Positions 8,113 to 16,513 are shown, counted from the first letter of the stretch. The stretch is 64,000 nt of DNA from Roseovarius gaetbuli (GCF_900172365.1 NZ_FWFJ01000008.1:55487-119486), one strand, 5' to 3'. Numbers and translations: made by a program. The notes: generated by a model not told the origin, from the sequence alone.

Positions 8113-9483
8113 ATGTCCATTCCACAATCCGGCGGCGGGCCGATTGAACATCACGACCAACTTGCCGAGTACATGGCGAGCGGCTGCAAGCCCAAAGACG
8201 ACTGGCGCATCGGCACCGAGCACGAGAAATTCGGCTATTGCAAGGATACTCTCAAACCGATCCCCTACGAGGGAGAGCGCAGCATTCTCGCGGTGCTTGA
8301 AGGCCTGCGCGATGGCCATGGCTGGGCCCCGGTTGAAGAGGGCGGCAAGCTGATCGGCCTTGAAAAAGACGGCGCCAATGTCTCGCTTGAACCGGGCGGT
8401 CAGCTTGAGCTGTCCGGCGCGCCGGTCGAAACCATCCACGAGACCTGCGACGAGGTGAATGCCCATTTGCGCGACGTCAAGGATATCGCCGACAAGGTTG
8501 GCGTCGGCTTTATCGGCCTTGGCGCCGCGCCGATCTGGACGCATGATCAGATGCCGCTGATGCCCAAGGGCCGCTACAAGCTGATGGACAGCTATATGCA
8601 GACCGTCGGCACCATGGGCCAGACGATGATGCGCCGCACCTGCACCGTGCAGGTCAACCTCGACTTCAGCTCCGAGGCCGACATGGTCAAGAAATTCCGC
8701 GTTGCCCTCGCTTTGCAACCGGTCGCCACCGCGCTCTTCGCCAATTCGCCGTTCTTCGAGGGCAAGCCAAACGGCCATAAATCCTGGCGTGCACGGGTCT
8801 GGCGCGATCTTGATCCGGCACGCACCGGCATGTTGCCCTTCGTCTTTGACGAGGGCTTCGGGTTTGAGCAATACGCCGATTATGCGCTCGATGTGCCGAT
8901 GTATTTCGTCTATCGCGACGGCAAATACATCAACGCCCTCGGCCAATCCTTCCGCGATTTCCTGCGCGGCGAATTGCCCGCCCTGCCCGGTGAAAAACCC
9001 ACGCTCTCGGATTGGGCCGATCATCTGACCACGATCTTCCCCGAGGCGCGGATCAAGAAATTCATGGAAATGCGCGGCGCCGATGGTGGCCCGTGGCGTC
9101 GGCTTTGCGCCCTGCCGGCCTTTTGGGTCGGGCTGATGTATGACCAACCCTCGCTCGACGCGGCCTGGGATCTTTGCAAATCATGGGATGCAGAAACCCG
9201 CGAGGCCCTGCGCGTCGCCGCAAGCATCGACGGGCTTCAGACCAAGGTGAACGGCATCAACCTGCATGACATCGCCCGCCAGGCCGTGGCCATCTCCGAG
9301 GCGGGCCTCAAGGCGCGTGCCCGCTCGGGCGGCGGCGGTATGATCCCGGACGAGACCCACTTCCTGAACGCCCTGAATGAGAGCATCGAGACCGGCAAAA
9401 CACCGGCCGACGAACTGCTTGAGCATTTCAATGGCGACTGGAACGGCAACCTTGACCGGATCTACGCCGAATACAGCTACTGA
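8113..9483 (+). CDS. gshA: Glutamate-cysteine ligase, plant/alphaproteobacterial type
   Basis: Encodes 456 residues, normal for the plant-type class. It joins glutamate and cysteine with ATP to give gamma-glutamylcysteine, the first step of glutathione synthesis. The family signatures RIGTEHEKFGY near residue 36, LEPGGQLELSG near 95 and MRRTCTVQVNLDF near 175 are intact. AGGAGG at 8100-8105 sits seven bases before the ATG at 8113, which fixes the start. The gene is monocistronic in appearance and is followed by a family A repeat with a hairpin. Glutathione-dependent genes elsewhere in the window (gloB, GST, gamma-glutamylcyclotransferase) fit with it. Confidence 0.96.
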   Translation: MSIPQSGGGPIEHHDQLAEYMASGCKPKDDWRIGTEHEKFGYCKDTLKPIPYEGERSILAVLEGLRDGHGWAPVEEGGKLIGLEKDGANVSLEPGGQLELSGAPVETIHETCDEVNAHLRDVKDIADKVGVGFIGLGAAPIWTHDQMPLMPKGRYKLMDSYMQTVGTMGQTMMRRTCTVQVNLDFSSEADMVKKFRVALALQPVATALFANSPFFEGKPNGHKSWRARVWRDLDPARTGMLPFVFDEGFGFEQYADYALDVPMYFVYRDGKYINALGQSFRDFLRGELPALPGEKPTLSDWADHLTTIFPEARIKKFMEMRGADGGPWRRLCALPAFWVGLMYDQPSLDAAWDLCKSWDAETREALRVAASIDGLQTKVNGINLHDIARQAVAISEAGLKARARSGGGGMIPDETHFLNALNESIETGKTPADELLEHFNGDWNGNLDRIYAEYSY

Positions 9484-9490
9484 TCGCACC

Positions 9491-9540
9491 TTCTTCTTGC
9501 CGAAAATATCCCGGGGAGTGTGAGGGGCAGCGCCCCTCAC
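9491..9540 (+). repeat. Family A dispersed repeat, copy 2, with 9-bp hairpin
   Basis: TTCTTCTTGCC and AAAATATCCCGG at 9491-9514 are followed by a perfect stem GTGAGGGGC/GCCCCTCAC (9520-9528 and 9532-9540) with loop AGC. The same hairpin type with loop AGC follows copies 4 and 6. It lies between convergent gshA and plsY and may terminate transcription, although no T run follows. Confidence 0.75.
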
Positions 9541-9556
9541 GCCGCAGTTACCCCTT

Positions 9557-9734
9557 TTGGCCTATTCTGTTGAAAAACTCCGCTACGCCAAAATCGCCTC
9601 GGAAACTTGGAACACTGTTCTCGTCACAGGCCAATTGACAAACGGTACTTCCAGAATGGCGTTTTAGCGGGACAATATTCTGCTGATCTTGCCCTTTCGA
9701 GCGATCAGGCGAGTTTTTCAACGGAATAGGCCAA
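9557..9734. mobile_element. MITE-like element with 24-bp terminal inverted repeats
   Basis: Bases 9557-9580 and 9711-9734 are inverted repeats matching at 23 of 24 positions; the shared outer part reads TTGGCCTATTC and the inner part GTTGAAAAACTC. The 178-base element has no complete reading frame of its own. Its right end supplies the last three codons and the stop of plsY. No clear target-site duplication is visible. It could be a non-autonomous transposon or the shrunken remnant of an insertion sequence. Confidence 0.65.
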
Positions 9735-10326
9735 TCTTCGGCTCTGTGCCGACCTTGATCCGCGCCATGTTGCTGCGATGACGCCAGAACACCAGCAAGG
9801 TCAGCACAAACGCCAGGATGATGATTGCCCCATTGCCAAGCACAATCGCCCAGCCTGTCGAAAGCGCCGCCGCCATGATTGCGGCCATCGACGACATCCG
9901 GCTGATCAGCGCCGCAACCAGCCAGGTCAGACAGCAGGCAACCCCCACCGGCCAGGCCAGTGCCAGCAGAATGCCGAGAAAGGTCGCAACCCCCTTGCCG
10001 CCGCGAAACCCAAGCCAGACCGGATAGCAATGGCCGACAAAGGCCATCAGCGCCGCAAGCTGCACCGCGTCCTCTCCGGCGAATACCCGCGCCAAAAGCA
10101 CGGCAACCGAGCCCTTGCCCCCGTCCAGCAAAAGCGTCAGCGCCGCCGCCTTCTTGTTGCCGGTGCGCAGCACATTGGTCGCGCCGATATTGCCCGATCC
10201 GATCTCGCGCAGATTACCAAGCCCCATGACCCGCGCCAGCACCATGCCAAAGGGGATCGAGCCAAGCCCATAGCCAATCACGGCCCAGAGGATCAGCCCG
10301 GCGGTCGTCGTTTCAATAAGTGGCAT
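9718..10326 (-). CDS. plsY: Glycerol-3-phosphate acyltransferase
   Basis: Encodes 202 residues. PlsY transfers an acyl group from acyl-phosphate to glycerol-3-phosphate in the inner membrane, opening phospholipid synthesis. The three conserved loops are visible: GYGLGSIPFG near residue 18, GSGNIGATNVLRT near 43 and GFRGGKGVAT near 107. Five or so hydrophobic helices fit the family. The ATG at 10326 overlaps the upstream TGA as TGATG. The conserved C-terminus GTEPKIG is followed by only three residues, LFR, encoded by the end of the MITE-like element, so the insertion altered only the tail. Confidence 0.95.
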   Translation of the reverse strand: MPLIETTTAGLILWAVIGYGLGSIPFGMVLARVMGLGNLREIGSGNIGATNVLRTGNKKAAALTLLLDGGKGSVAVLLARVFAGEDAVQLAALMAFVGHCYPVWLGFRGGKGVATFLGILLALAWPVGVACCLTWLVAALISRMSSMAAIMAAALSTGWAIVLGNGAIIILAFVLTLLVFWRHRSNMARIKVGTEPKIGLFR

Positions 10327-11606
10327 CAATCGGCCTCATAAACAGGGGTTCCGGCAACATAAGTCGCCAGCACCTTACCCTGCAGGCGCGCGCCGTCAAA
10401 GGGCGTGTTCTTGGATTTCGATTTCAGCGCGAAGCGGTCCAGCACAAACGGCTTATGCGGATCAAACAGCACAAGATCCGCCGGTGCGCCAACCGCCAGC
10501 CGCCCCGATGCCAGCCCGAGCCGGCGCGCCGGATTGAGCGACATCGCCCGAAACAGCGTCGGCAGATCAAGCGCTTCGGCGTGATAAAGCCGCAAGGCGG
10601 CGGGCAACAGCGTTTCAAGCGCCACCGCCCCGCTGGCCGCCTCTTCAAACGGCAGGCGCTTGCTTTCCTCGTCCTGCGGCGTGTGCATCGAGCTGATGAT
10701 ATCAATCAACCCCGAGCGCAGCGCCTCGATCACCGCCTGCCGGTCTTCCTCAGAGCGCAGCGGCGGCTTGACCTTGAAAAAGGTGCGATAGTCGGACACG
10801 TCAAGCTCGTTGAGCGTCAGGTGATGAATGCTTGTGCCCGCAGTGATATCAAGCCCGTTGCGCTTGGCCCGCTCAAGGGCCGGCAAGGCGCGCGCGGTTG
10901 TGATCTGATCGGCGTGATACTTGGCGCCGGTCATTTCGAGCAGAGCGATATCGCGGTCCAGCCCCATCCGCTCGGCCATTGGCGAGACGGCTGGCAAGCC
11001 GCGCAGGCTGGCAAACTTGCCGCTGGTGGCGGCGGCCCCCGCACTCAGACCGGGGTCTTGCGGGTGGCAGATGACAAGCGCACCAAGACTGCGCGCATAG
11101 GTGAAGGCCCGGCTCAGCACCTTGTTGTCGCTCACCACGTGGTCGCAATCGGTAAAGGCGACCGCGCCGGCATCCATCAAAAAGCCGATCTCGGTCATCT
11201 CGCGGCCTTCGCGCCCCTTGGTCAGGGCCGCCATCGGCAAGACATTGACCGGCGCCGCCTCATTGGCGCGCCGCGCGACGAATTCAAGCACCTCGGGGCT
11301 GTCGATCGCGGGTAAGGTATCGGGGCGCGTGGCCATGGTCGTCACCCCGCCCGCCGCTGCGGCAAGGCCGGCCGAGCGATAGCTTTCCTTATGCCGCTCA
11401 CCAGGTTCGCAGACCTTGACGCCGATATCGACGATGCCCGGCGCAAGGCACTGCCCCGCGCAATCGACCCGCTCGTCCGCCTCTGGCGTGTCGGCCTCGC
11501 CTCCCATCGCGCTGATCCTGCCGCCCTCGACCAAGAGCCAGCCAAGCGTATCAGTGCCCGCCTCGGGATTGATCAGCCGGGCATTTGTGAAAAGGGTTTT
11601 GCTCAT
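10326..11606 (-). CDS. Dihydroorotase homologue lacking most metal ligands (PyrC-like, probably non-catalytic)
   Basis: Encodes 426 residues with the type I dihydroorotase fold throughout. Active enzymes carry HxH followed by LREPG after the first strand; here the positions are G62 and K64, and the arginine is C66. The later HVST histidine is replaced (Q234) and the DHAPH aspartate is M307, whereas H181 and D153 remain. Loss of HxH and of the catalytic aspartate makes hydrolysis unlikely. In pseudomonads a similarly inactive PyrC-like chain is a structural subunit of aspartate transcarbamoylase, and the proximity to pyrB suggests the same here (inference). The start at 11606 is the MSKTLF methionine. 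It is coupled to plsY by TGATG. Confidence 0.9.
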   Translation of the reverse strand: MSKTLFTNARLINPEAGTDTLGWLLVEGGRISAMGGEADTPEADERVDCAGQCLAPGIVDIGVKVCEPGERHKESYRSAGLAAAAGGVTTMATRPDTLPAIDSPEVLEFVARRANEAAPVNVLPMAALTKGREGREMTEIGFLMDAGAVAFTDCDHVVSDNKVLSRAFTYARSLGALVICHPQDPGLSAGAAATSGKFASLRGLPAVSPMAERMGLDRDIALLEMTGAKYHADQITTARALPALERAKRNGLDITAGTSIHHLTLNELDVSDYRTFFKVKPPLRSEEDRQAVIEALRSGLIDIISSMHTPQDEESKRLPFEEAASGAVALETLLPAALRLYHAEALDLPTLFRAMSLNPARRLGLASGRLAVGAPADLVLFDPHKPFVLDRFALKSKSKNTPFDGARLQGKVLATYVAGTPVYEAD

Positions 11607-11649
11607 TGGCCAGTCTTTCTGTCTGAAGTCCACCGTTCGCGCAGCTCGC

Positions 11650-11751
11650 TCATCCCGCCACCCAGATCATCAGCCCGGTAAGGGCGAAGATCACCAGCAG
11701 GGCGATCATCGCGATCCGGCCCGACATCTTTGGATCTTTCGGTTCCTGCAT
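11650..11751 (-). CDS. 33-residue single-span membrane peptide
   Basis: A short frame, starting MQEPKDPKMSGRIAM and ending with a hydrophobic helix and a final WVAG. It has a good ribosome site (GGGAGAA, five bases before the ATG) and lies 10 bases after the PH-like gene and 43 before the dihydroorotase-like gene on the same strand. The positive-inside pattern and a hydrophobic stretch at residues 13-31 fit a small membrane protein. Its function is unknown; spacing and strand argue that it is translated. Confidence 0.6.
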   Translation of the reverse strand: MQEPKDPKMSGRIAMIALLVIFALTGLMIWVAG

Positions 11752-11761
11752 CGCGTTCTCC

Positions 11762-12211
11762 CTATTCTTCGGCCATCACGGCCCTGATCCGGGCAATCGT
11801 GTCGGCGCGCTCAGACTGATATTTCAACAGGTGCTTGTCGCCGCTTTTTGTCACCACCTGCACCGCGCTTCCCAGGCTGCGCAGGGTCGCGATCTGGGCC
11901 AGCGGCACGGCGCGGGTCTGGGGGCCCAAAAGGCGCCGGTCAGTCAAATCCCACCGCGCCTGCATCTCGTCCGAGGCCACGTAAAACGCCCGCACCGCAA
12001 CCGCCGCAAGCCCGCCAACCGCCCCGGTCCAGACATGCGGATTGCCGACAATCCAAAGCGCCAGCATGCCAAGCGCCATCGCCGCCGCCGCAATCCAGGC
12101 GTGATCACGCCAATAGGTCGCGCGGTCGGGAGTAAAGCTGTGCAGCACCCGCTCGCCCGCCAAAAGTGACGTCGTCGGCACCATCGAATAGATCAGCCCC
12201 TCGCCGTTCAT
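11762..12211 (-). CDS. PH-like domain membrane protein, unknown function
   Basis: Encodes 149 residues. Two hydrophobic helices (about residues 38-55 and 60-77) precede a soluble domain from about residue 83 that begins WDLTDRRLLGPQ and resembles the bacterial PH-like (YdbT/bPH) fold, where strands follow a short membrane hairpin. It is linked to the gene before it by ATGA overlap. The setting between pyrB and the dihydroorotase-like gene is notable, but no direct link to pyrimidine synthesis can be read from the sequence. Confidence 0.78.
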   Translation of the reverse strand: MNGEGLIYSMVPTTSLLAGERVLHSFTPDRATYWRDHAWIAAAAMALGMLALWIVGNPHVWTGAVGGLAAVAVRAFYVASDEMQARWDLTDRRLLGPQTRAVPLAQIATLRSLGSAVQVVTKSGDKHLLKYQSERADTIARIRAVMAEE

Positions 12212-12738
12212 GGCAGCACCGCAAGACTGATCACAAGCGCCAGAACCAGTGCTAGAACCGCAAAAAAGCCAAGCGCCAGCCAGCGTGCCGCCCGCTGTCG
12301 ACCCGGCGTTTTACGCGCCTTCAGCGGGATCGCGCCCTGCGCCACACCGGCGGGCAGCGGCGCGAAGCTGACCGGGGCCACCTCTTCGCTAAAGCGCCCG
12401 ATCATCCGAAGCGGCGCGCGCGGCCGCATTTCTTGGGCACGCCCGTCAAAGGCCCGCGAGGGCAACAACAACACCCGTCCGCGCAGACCGTTGAGCTGCG
12501 CGCGCATCGGCGCCAACTGATCGGCCGCAATGCCATGCCCCTCGGCCAGATAATCCGACAGCGTCATGTCCTGCAAATCGCTCACGTCGAAAAGCTCGAT
12601 CTCGGCGGTCTTGATCTCTTCGGCGCCAAGCGCTTCCAGAACGGCCTGATCCTCAACCGGCGCATCGGGCGCCTCGTCGACGGCAAAGACCCGCAACACA
12701 TGCGCCTCATGCGCCGGAATGCGCAACAGCGTAGTCAT
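12208..12738 (-). CDS. C-terminally anchored protein of unknown function
   Basis: Encodes 176 residues. The first 140 residues are soluble and acidic near the N-terminus; residues about 151-173 form a single hydrophobic helix after a basic stretch ([13 protein letters not shown]), giving a tail-anchored topology with the bulk in the cytoplasm. No recognised domain. Its start overlaps the pyrB stop by ATGA and its stop overlaps the next start in the same way, so pyrB and the two small genes form one coupled unit. Confidence 0.78.
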   Translation of the reverse strand: MTTLLRIPAHEAHVLRVFAVDEAPDAPVEDQAVLEALGAEEIKTAEIELFDVSDLQDMTLSDYLAEGHGIAADQLAPMRAQLNGLRGRVLLLPSRAFDGRAQEMRPRAPLRMIGRFSEEVAPVSFAPLPAGVAQGAIPLKARKTPGRQRAARWLALGFFAVLALVLALVISLAVLP

Positions 12739-13691
12739 GCGCCCTCAACCGCCTCGGCGCGCCGTGCCCGCAGGTTGCGCGCCAAAAGATCCATCGCGGC
12801 CATCCGCACCGCCACGCCCATCTCGACCTGATCCTGAATGACCGAGCGGTTGATATCATCGGCGATCTCGCCATCAATCTCGACGCCCCGGTTCATCGGC
12901 CCCGGATGCATCACAATCGCGTCTTCCTTGGCATAGGCCAGCTTTTCGCCATCAAGCCCGTAGCGGTGGTAATATTCGCGCTCCGACGGGATAAACCCGC
13001 CATCCATCCGCTCTTTCTGAAGGCGCAGCATCATCACCACATCGACATCCTTGAGCCCCTCTCGCATGTCGTCATAAACCTCGACGCCAAAGTCCTGCAT
13101 CTGCGCAGGCATAAGCGTCGGCGGCCCGATAAGACGCACACGGTTTTCCATCTTGCCCAGCAACAGAAGATTCGACCGCGCCACCCGGCTATGGGCGATA
13201 TCGCCGCAAATCGCGATGTTGAGGCGATGAAGCCGCCCCTTGGCGCGCCGGATCGTGAGCGCATCCAAAAGCGCCTGCGTCGGATGCTCGTGGCGCCCGT
13301 CGCCGGCGTTCAAGACCGCACAGCGCACCTTTTGCGCCAGCAAATCCACCGCGCCCGAATGCGGATGGCGCACCACAAGCAAATCCGGGTGCATCGCGTT
13401 AAGCGTCATCGCCGTATCAATCAGCGTCTCGCCCTTCTTGATGCTGCTGGCCTGCATCGCCATGTTCATCACATCCGCCCCAAGCCGCTTGCCCGCCAGC
13501 TCGAAACTGGCCTGCGTGCGGGTTGAATTCTCGAAGAACATGTTGATCTGCGTGAGCCCCTTGAGAGCGTCGGCATGCTTAACATCACGCCGGTTGAGCG
13601 CCACGTAATCATCCGCCAGATCAAGAATGGCGGTAATATCGGCAGGCGCCAGTGGCTCGATCCCCAAAAGATGGGAGTGTGAAAAGGTCAT
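12735..13691 (-). CDS. pyrB: Aspartate carbamoyltransferase catalytic chain
   Basis: Encodes 318 residues. It condenses carbamoyl phosphate with aspartate, the committed step of pyrimidine synthesis. The carbamoyl-phosphate loop [12 protein letters not shown] (about residue 53), HPTQALLDA (about residue 136) and [10 protein letters not shown] (about residue 267) are intact. The ATG at 13691 follows GGAGG by about six bases. No pyrI regulatory gene is near; a defective dihydroorotase-like gene in the same operon may provide the partner subunit, as in the class A enzymes of pseudomonads. The gene diverges from the UDG gene across 155 bases that hold a family A repeat. Confidence 0.95.
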   Translation of the reverse strand: MTFSHSHLLGIEPLAPADITAILDLADDYVALNRRDVKHADALKGLTQINMFFENSTRTQASFELAGKRLGADVMNMAMQASSIKKGETLIDTAMTLNAMHPDLLVVRHPHSGAVDLLAQKVRCAVLNAGDGRHEHPTQALLDALTIRRAKGRLHRLNIAICGDIAHSRVARSNLLLLGKMENRVRLIGPPTLMPAQMQDFGVEVYDDMREGLKDVDVVMMLRLQKERMDGGFIPSEREYYHRYGLDGEKLAYAKEDAIVMHPGPMNRGVEIDGEIADDINRSVIQDQVEMGVAVRMAAMDLLARNLRARRAEAVEGA

Positions 13692-13752
13692 GCCGCCTCC
13701 ATTCCGATTTGCCCTGCTTATAAAAACCGCATGCCTCAGGGGCAAGCCGGGG

Positions 13753-13775
13753 CTTTCATCTTTCCATAAATACTC
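13753..13775 (+). repeat. Family A dispersed repeat, copy 3
   Basis: CTTTCATCTTTCC followed by ATAAATACTC, between the divergent pyrB and UDG genes. It is not followed by a GC hairpin. The reverse strand reads GAGTATTTATGGAAAGATGA, the second sequence subtype of the family, shared with copies 7 and 8. Confidence 0.75.
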
Positions 13776-13846
13776 AAAACCCGCCGGTTTCCAGCCCAGA
13801 GCTTTCGCGGCTTTCACGTGACGCCCGCCCGAGGTAGCTTACGGCC

Positions 13847-14644
13847 ATGGAATCGGTCATCGGATATCACGACGCAAAGGCGCTTCTGGCCTGGCAAATC
13901 GAACTCGGCGCGACCGAGGCGATTGGCGATGTGCCGGTCAACCGCTATGAGCTGCCGGAAAAATCCGCCAAACCTGCCTCTGCCGCACCGCCAAAACCCG
14001 CCGTGGCCCCCGGCCCCGCCGCGCCCGAACCGACGGTCGATCCGGTGGCGGCCGCCAAATCCGCCGCCGCCAACGCAGGCTCGCTTGAGGGGCTGAAAGA
14101 GGCCCTCGCGGCCTTTCCGCATTGCGATCTTAAACGCGGGGCGCGCAATCTGGTGTTCAGCGACGGCACGCCGGGTGCGCGCGTGATGATCATCGGCGAG
14201 GCGCCGGGGCGCGACGAGGATCGCGAAGGCCGCCCCTTCGTGGGCCGCGCCGGTCAGCTTCTGGACCGGATGTTCGCCGCCATCGGCCTTGGCCGCACCC
14301 CGGATCGCCCCGAGGACGGGATTTACATCACCAATGTCCTGCCTTGGCGCCCGCCACAAAACCGCGATCCCACCGCCGAGGAAATCGCCATGATGCGCCC
14401 CTTCGTGGCGCGCCACGTGGAGCTAGCAAATCCCGATTTCGTGGTGCTGATGGGCAACATAAGCTGTGACGCCGGCCTTGAAAAACGCGGCATCACCCGG
14501 CTGCGCGGCGCTTGGACGACCGCCTATGGCAAACCGGCGCTGCCGATGGTGCATCCGGCCTATCTCTTGCGCACCCCCTCGGCCAAGCGCGAGGCATGGG
14601 CCGATCTTCTGTCGCTTCAGGCGCGGCTTCGGGGCGGGGCATGA
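13847..14644 (+). CDS. Uracil-DNA glycosylase family 4-like protein without the usual Fe-S cysteines
   Basis: Encodes 265 residues. Family 4 enzymes remove uracil from DNA. Motif A GEAPGRDEDREGRPFVGRAG (residues 118-137) and motif B MVHPAYLLR (about residue 234) are intact, so uracil binding and chemistry are plausible. An Ala/Pro-rich linker spans residues 41-75. Classical members bind a 4Fe-4S cluster with four cysteines; here only C93 remains near the first pair, and the later positions appear as W167 and M183. The protein is therefore probably cluster-free, as in related alphaproteobacterial sequences I recall. It overlaps the next gene by ATGA. Confidence 0.88.
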   Translation: MESVIGYHDAKALLAWQIELGATEAIGDVPVNRYELPEKSAKPASAAPPKPAVAPGPAAPEPTVDPVAAAKSAAANAGSLEGLKEALAAFPHCDLKRGARNLVFSDGTPGARVMIIGEAPGRDEDREGRPFVGRAGQLLDRMFAAIGLGRTPDRPEDGIYITNVLPWRPPQNRDPTAEEIAMMRPFVARHVELANPDFVVLMGNISCDAGLEKRGITRLRGAWTTAYGKPALPMVHPAYLLRTPSAKREAWADLLSLQARLRGGA

Positions 14645-15240
14645 AGATTCTCGCCTTTTCCGACCTGCATCTTGCGCGCGCCCGTGCCGCCGATCTTGTC
14701 AGGGCCAGCGCCGAGGCCGATCTTGTCATCGGCGCTGGCGATTTTTGCACCATGCGTCAGGGGCTAGCCGAGGCAATGGATCTTTTGCGCGCGATCGCCG
14801 CGCCGATGGTCGTCGTGCCCGGCAACGCCGAAAGCGCGCCGGAACTCAACGCCGCCGCCCTGCCCAACATGACCGTCCTGCATGGTAGCGCCACCAAGAT
14901 CGGTGATTTGCGCCTTTTCGGGCTGGGCTATGGCGTGCCGGAGACGCCGTTTGGCGCCTGGTCCTGTGACCTCTCCGAGGCGCAGGCCGCTGAAATGCTC
15001 GCCCCCTGCACCGCCGCCGACATCCTGATCCTGCATTCGCCGCCCAAGGGTGTGGCCGATGTCACATCCACCGGCCAGTCGGTCGGCTCGACCGCGATCC
15101 GCGACGCAATCGTGCGCATTCAGCCCAGCCATGCCTTTTGCGGCCATATCCATGACAGCTGGGGGATCAACGGTCACATCGGCGCGACCCGCGTCGTCAA
15201 CCTTGGCCCAACCGTAAACTGGTTCGAGATCACCGCATGA
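14641..15240 (+). CDS. Metallophosphoesterase family protein
   Basis: Encodes 199 residues. A calcineurin-like phosphoesterase core is visible: FSDLHLA near the N-terminus, GAGDFC near residue 30, GNAES near 60, a metal-binding histidine in LHSPP, and GHIHDS near residue 168. These residues bind two metal ions and cleave phosphodiesters or phosphomonoesters; the substrate is not clear. The small size and YfcE-like layout suggest a cytosolic enzyme. It is coupled to the UDG gene upstream and the LysE-type gene downstream by ATGA overlaps, which might suggest a shared nucleic-acid repair theme but is weak evidence. Confidence 0.88.
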   Translation: MKILAFSDLHLARARAADLVRASAEADLVIGAGDFCTMRQGLAEAMDLLRAIAAPMVVVPGNAESAPELNAAALPNMTVLHGSATKIGDLRLFGLGYGVPETPFGAWSCDLSEAQAAEMLAPCTAADILILHSPPKGVADVTSTGQSVGSTAIRDAIVRIQPSHAFCGHIHDSWGINGHIGATRVVNLGPTVNWFEITA

Positions 15241-15860
15241 TTATCGACCCGCTTGTGCTTTTGGCCTTCATTCCGGCGGGGCTTGCGCTCAACCTGACGC
15301 CGGGGGCGGATATGATGTTCTGCCTCGGGCTTGGCCTGCGCTCGGGGCCGCGCGCGGCGATGGCGGCAAGTGCGGGTATTTCGGCGGGTGGCATGGTGCA
15401 TATCACGCTGGCCGGACTTGGCCTTGGCGCCATGGTGGCGGCGCTGCCTTGGATTTTCGACGTGATCCGCTGGGTCGGCGTGGCCTATCTTTTGTGGCTG
15501 GCGGTGGGAGCCTTGCGCACGCGCGCCTTGCGCCCCGATGCCCCCGCCCTTGGCGCGGCGCGTGCCTTTCGGGCGGGCATGCTGGTCAATCTCACCAACC
15601 CCAAGGTGATCCTTTTCGTGCTGGCCTTCGTGCCGCAATTCGTCGACCCGTCGCGTGGTGCGATCCTGCCGCAATTCCTGATCTTCGGGCTGGTGCTGGC
15701 GATTGGCGGGTTCTTCATCAACGGCGCGGTGGGTGTCTTTGCCGGCTCGCTTGGCCGCCGCATGGCCACCTCTGCGCGCTTTTCGCGCGGGCTTGGCGCG
15801 ATTTCGGCGGTGATCTTTACCGCCCTTGCCGCCCGCCTTGCCCTTTTGGAACGGAGCTAA
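15237..15860 (+). CDS. LysE/RhtB family amino-acid exporter
   Basis: Encodes 207 residues with five to six hydrophobic helices. The family exports amino acids such as lysine, threonine or homoserine. The signature NLTPGADMMFCLG near residue 19 (typical form NxxPGP) and NLTNPKVILFVLAF in the middle are characteristic. It sits in the inner membrane. The start overlaps the phosphoesterase stop by ATGA. The transported substrate cannot be told from the sequence; many family members act as relief valves for excess amino acids. Confidence 0.9.
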   Translation: MIIDPLVLLAFIPAGLALNLTPGADMMFCLGLGLRSGPRAAMAASAGISAGGMVHITLAGLGLGAMVAALPWIFDVIRWVGVAYLLWLAVGALRTRALRPDAPALGAARAFRAGMLVNLTNPKVILFVLAFVPQFVDPSRGAILPQFLIFGLVLAIGGFFINGAVGVFAGSLGRRMATSARFSRGLGAISAVIFTALAARLALLERS

Positions 15861-15865
15861 CCCAA

Positions 15866-16408
15866 ATGTCCCGCATTGACGACACCAAAGAGTTCATCCC
15901 CGTGCGCATCGCCGTTCTTACGGTGAGCGACACCCGCGACATCACCGGCGATAAATCCGGCGCGACCCTTGTCGAGCGGATCGAGACCGCCGGCCACATC
16001 CTTGCCGACCGCATGATTGTGCGCGACGAGCGTGACCAGATCGCCTCCCAATTGCGCACCTGGATCGCGCGCGACGACATTGACGTGGTGATCTCGACCG
16101 GGGGCACCGGCCTTACCGGGCGAGATGTCACCGTCGAGGCGCATCGCGATGTCTATGAAAAGGAAATCGACGCCTTCGGCACGGTGTTCACCATGGTCAG
16201 CATGGCCAAGATCGGCACCAGCGCCGTGCAAAGCCGCGCCACCGGGGGCGTTGCGGGGGGCACATACCTCTTTGCCCTGCCCGGCAGCCCCGGTGCCTGT
16301 CGCGATGCCTGGGATGAGATCCTCAAACTTCAGCTTGATTACCGCCACCGCCCCTGCAATTTCGTCGAGATCATGCCGCGCCTAGACGAGCACCAGCGAC
16401 GGAAATAG
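15866..16408 (+). CDS. moaB: Molybdenum cofactor biosynthesis protein B
   Basis: Encodes 180 residues. MoaB/MogA-family proteins bind and adenylylate molybdopterin before metal insertion. The fingerprint STGGTGLTGRDVT (about residue 78) and LPGSPGACRDAWDEIL near residue 140 are present. It starts five bases after the LysE-type gene on the same strand, so it is probably co-transcribed with it. The length is normal. No other molybdenum cofactor gene is in the window, apart from the more distant MoeB/ThiF-like protein at 57122. Confidence 0.93.
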   Translation: MSRIDDTKEFIPVRIAVLTVSDTRDITGDKSGATLVERIETAGHILADRMIVRDERDQIASQLRTWIARDDIDVVISTGGTGLTGRDVTVEAHRDVYEKEIDAFGTVFTMVSMAKIGTSAVQSRATGGVAGGTYLFALPGSPGACRDAWDEILKLQLDYRHRPCNFVEIMPRLDEHQRRK

Positions 16409-16437
16409 CGCCGGGCCGCGTATAATACTCAATACTC

Positions 16438-16465
16438 TTGGCATTTTGCCTGTCCGGGTTACATT
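16438..16465 (+). promoter_or_regulatory. Candidate sigma-70 promoter for the RND efflux genes
   Basis: TTGGCA at 16438-16443 and TACATT at 16460-16465 are separated by 16 bases and lie about 50 bases before the adaptor start codon. A perfect TATAAT at 16421-16426 lies further upstream but has no good -35 partner. Confidence 0.45.
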
Positions 16466-16513
16466 CTCAAGGGGTCCACACGCGTTCCGGGCCATATCAA
16501 AGGGTTGCGTTTC

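Noticed and set aside
9548..10030. Transposase gene inside the MITE-like element
   Set aside because: The minus frame here runs through plsY and encodes no transposase motif; the element is too short to be autonomous.
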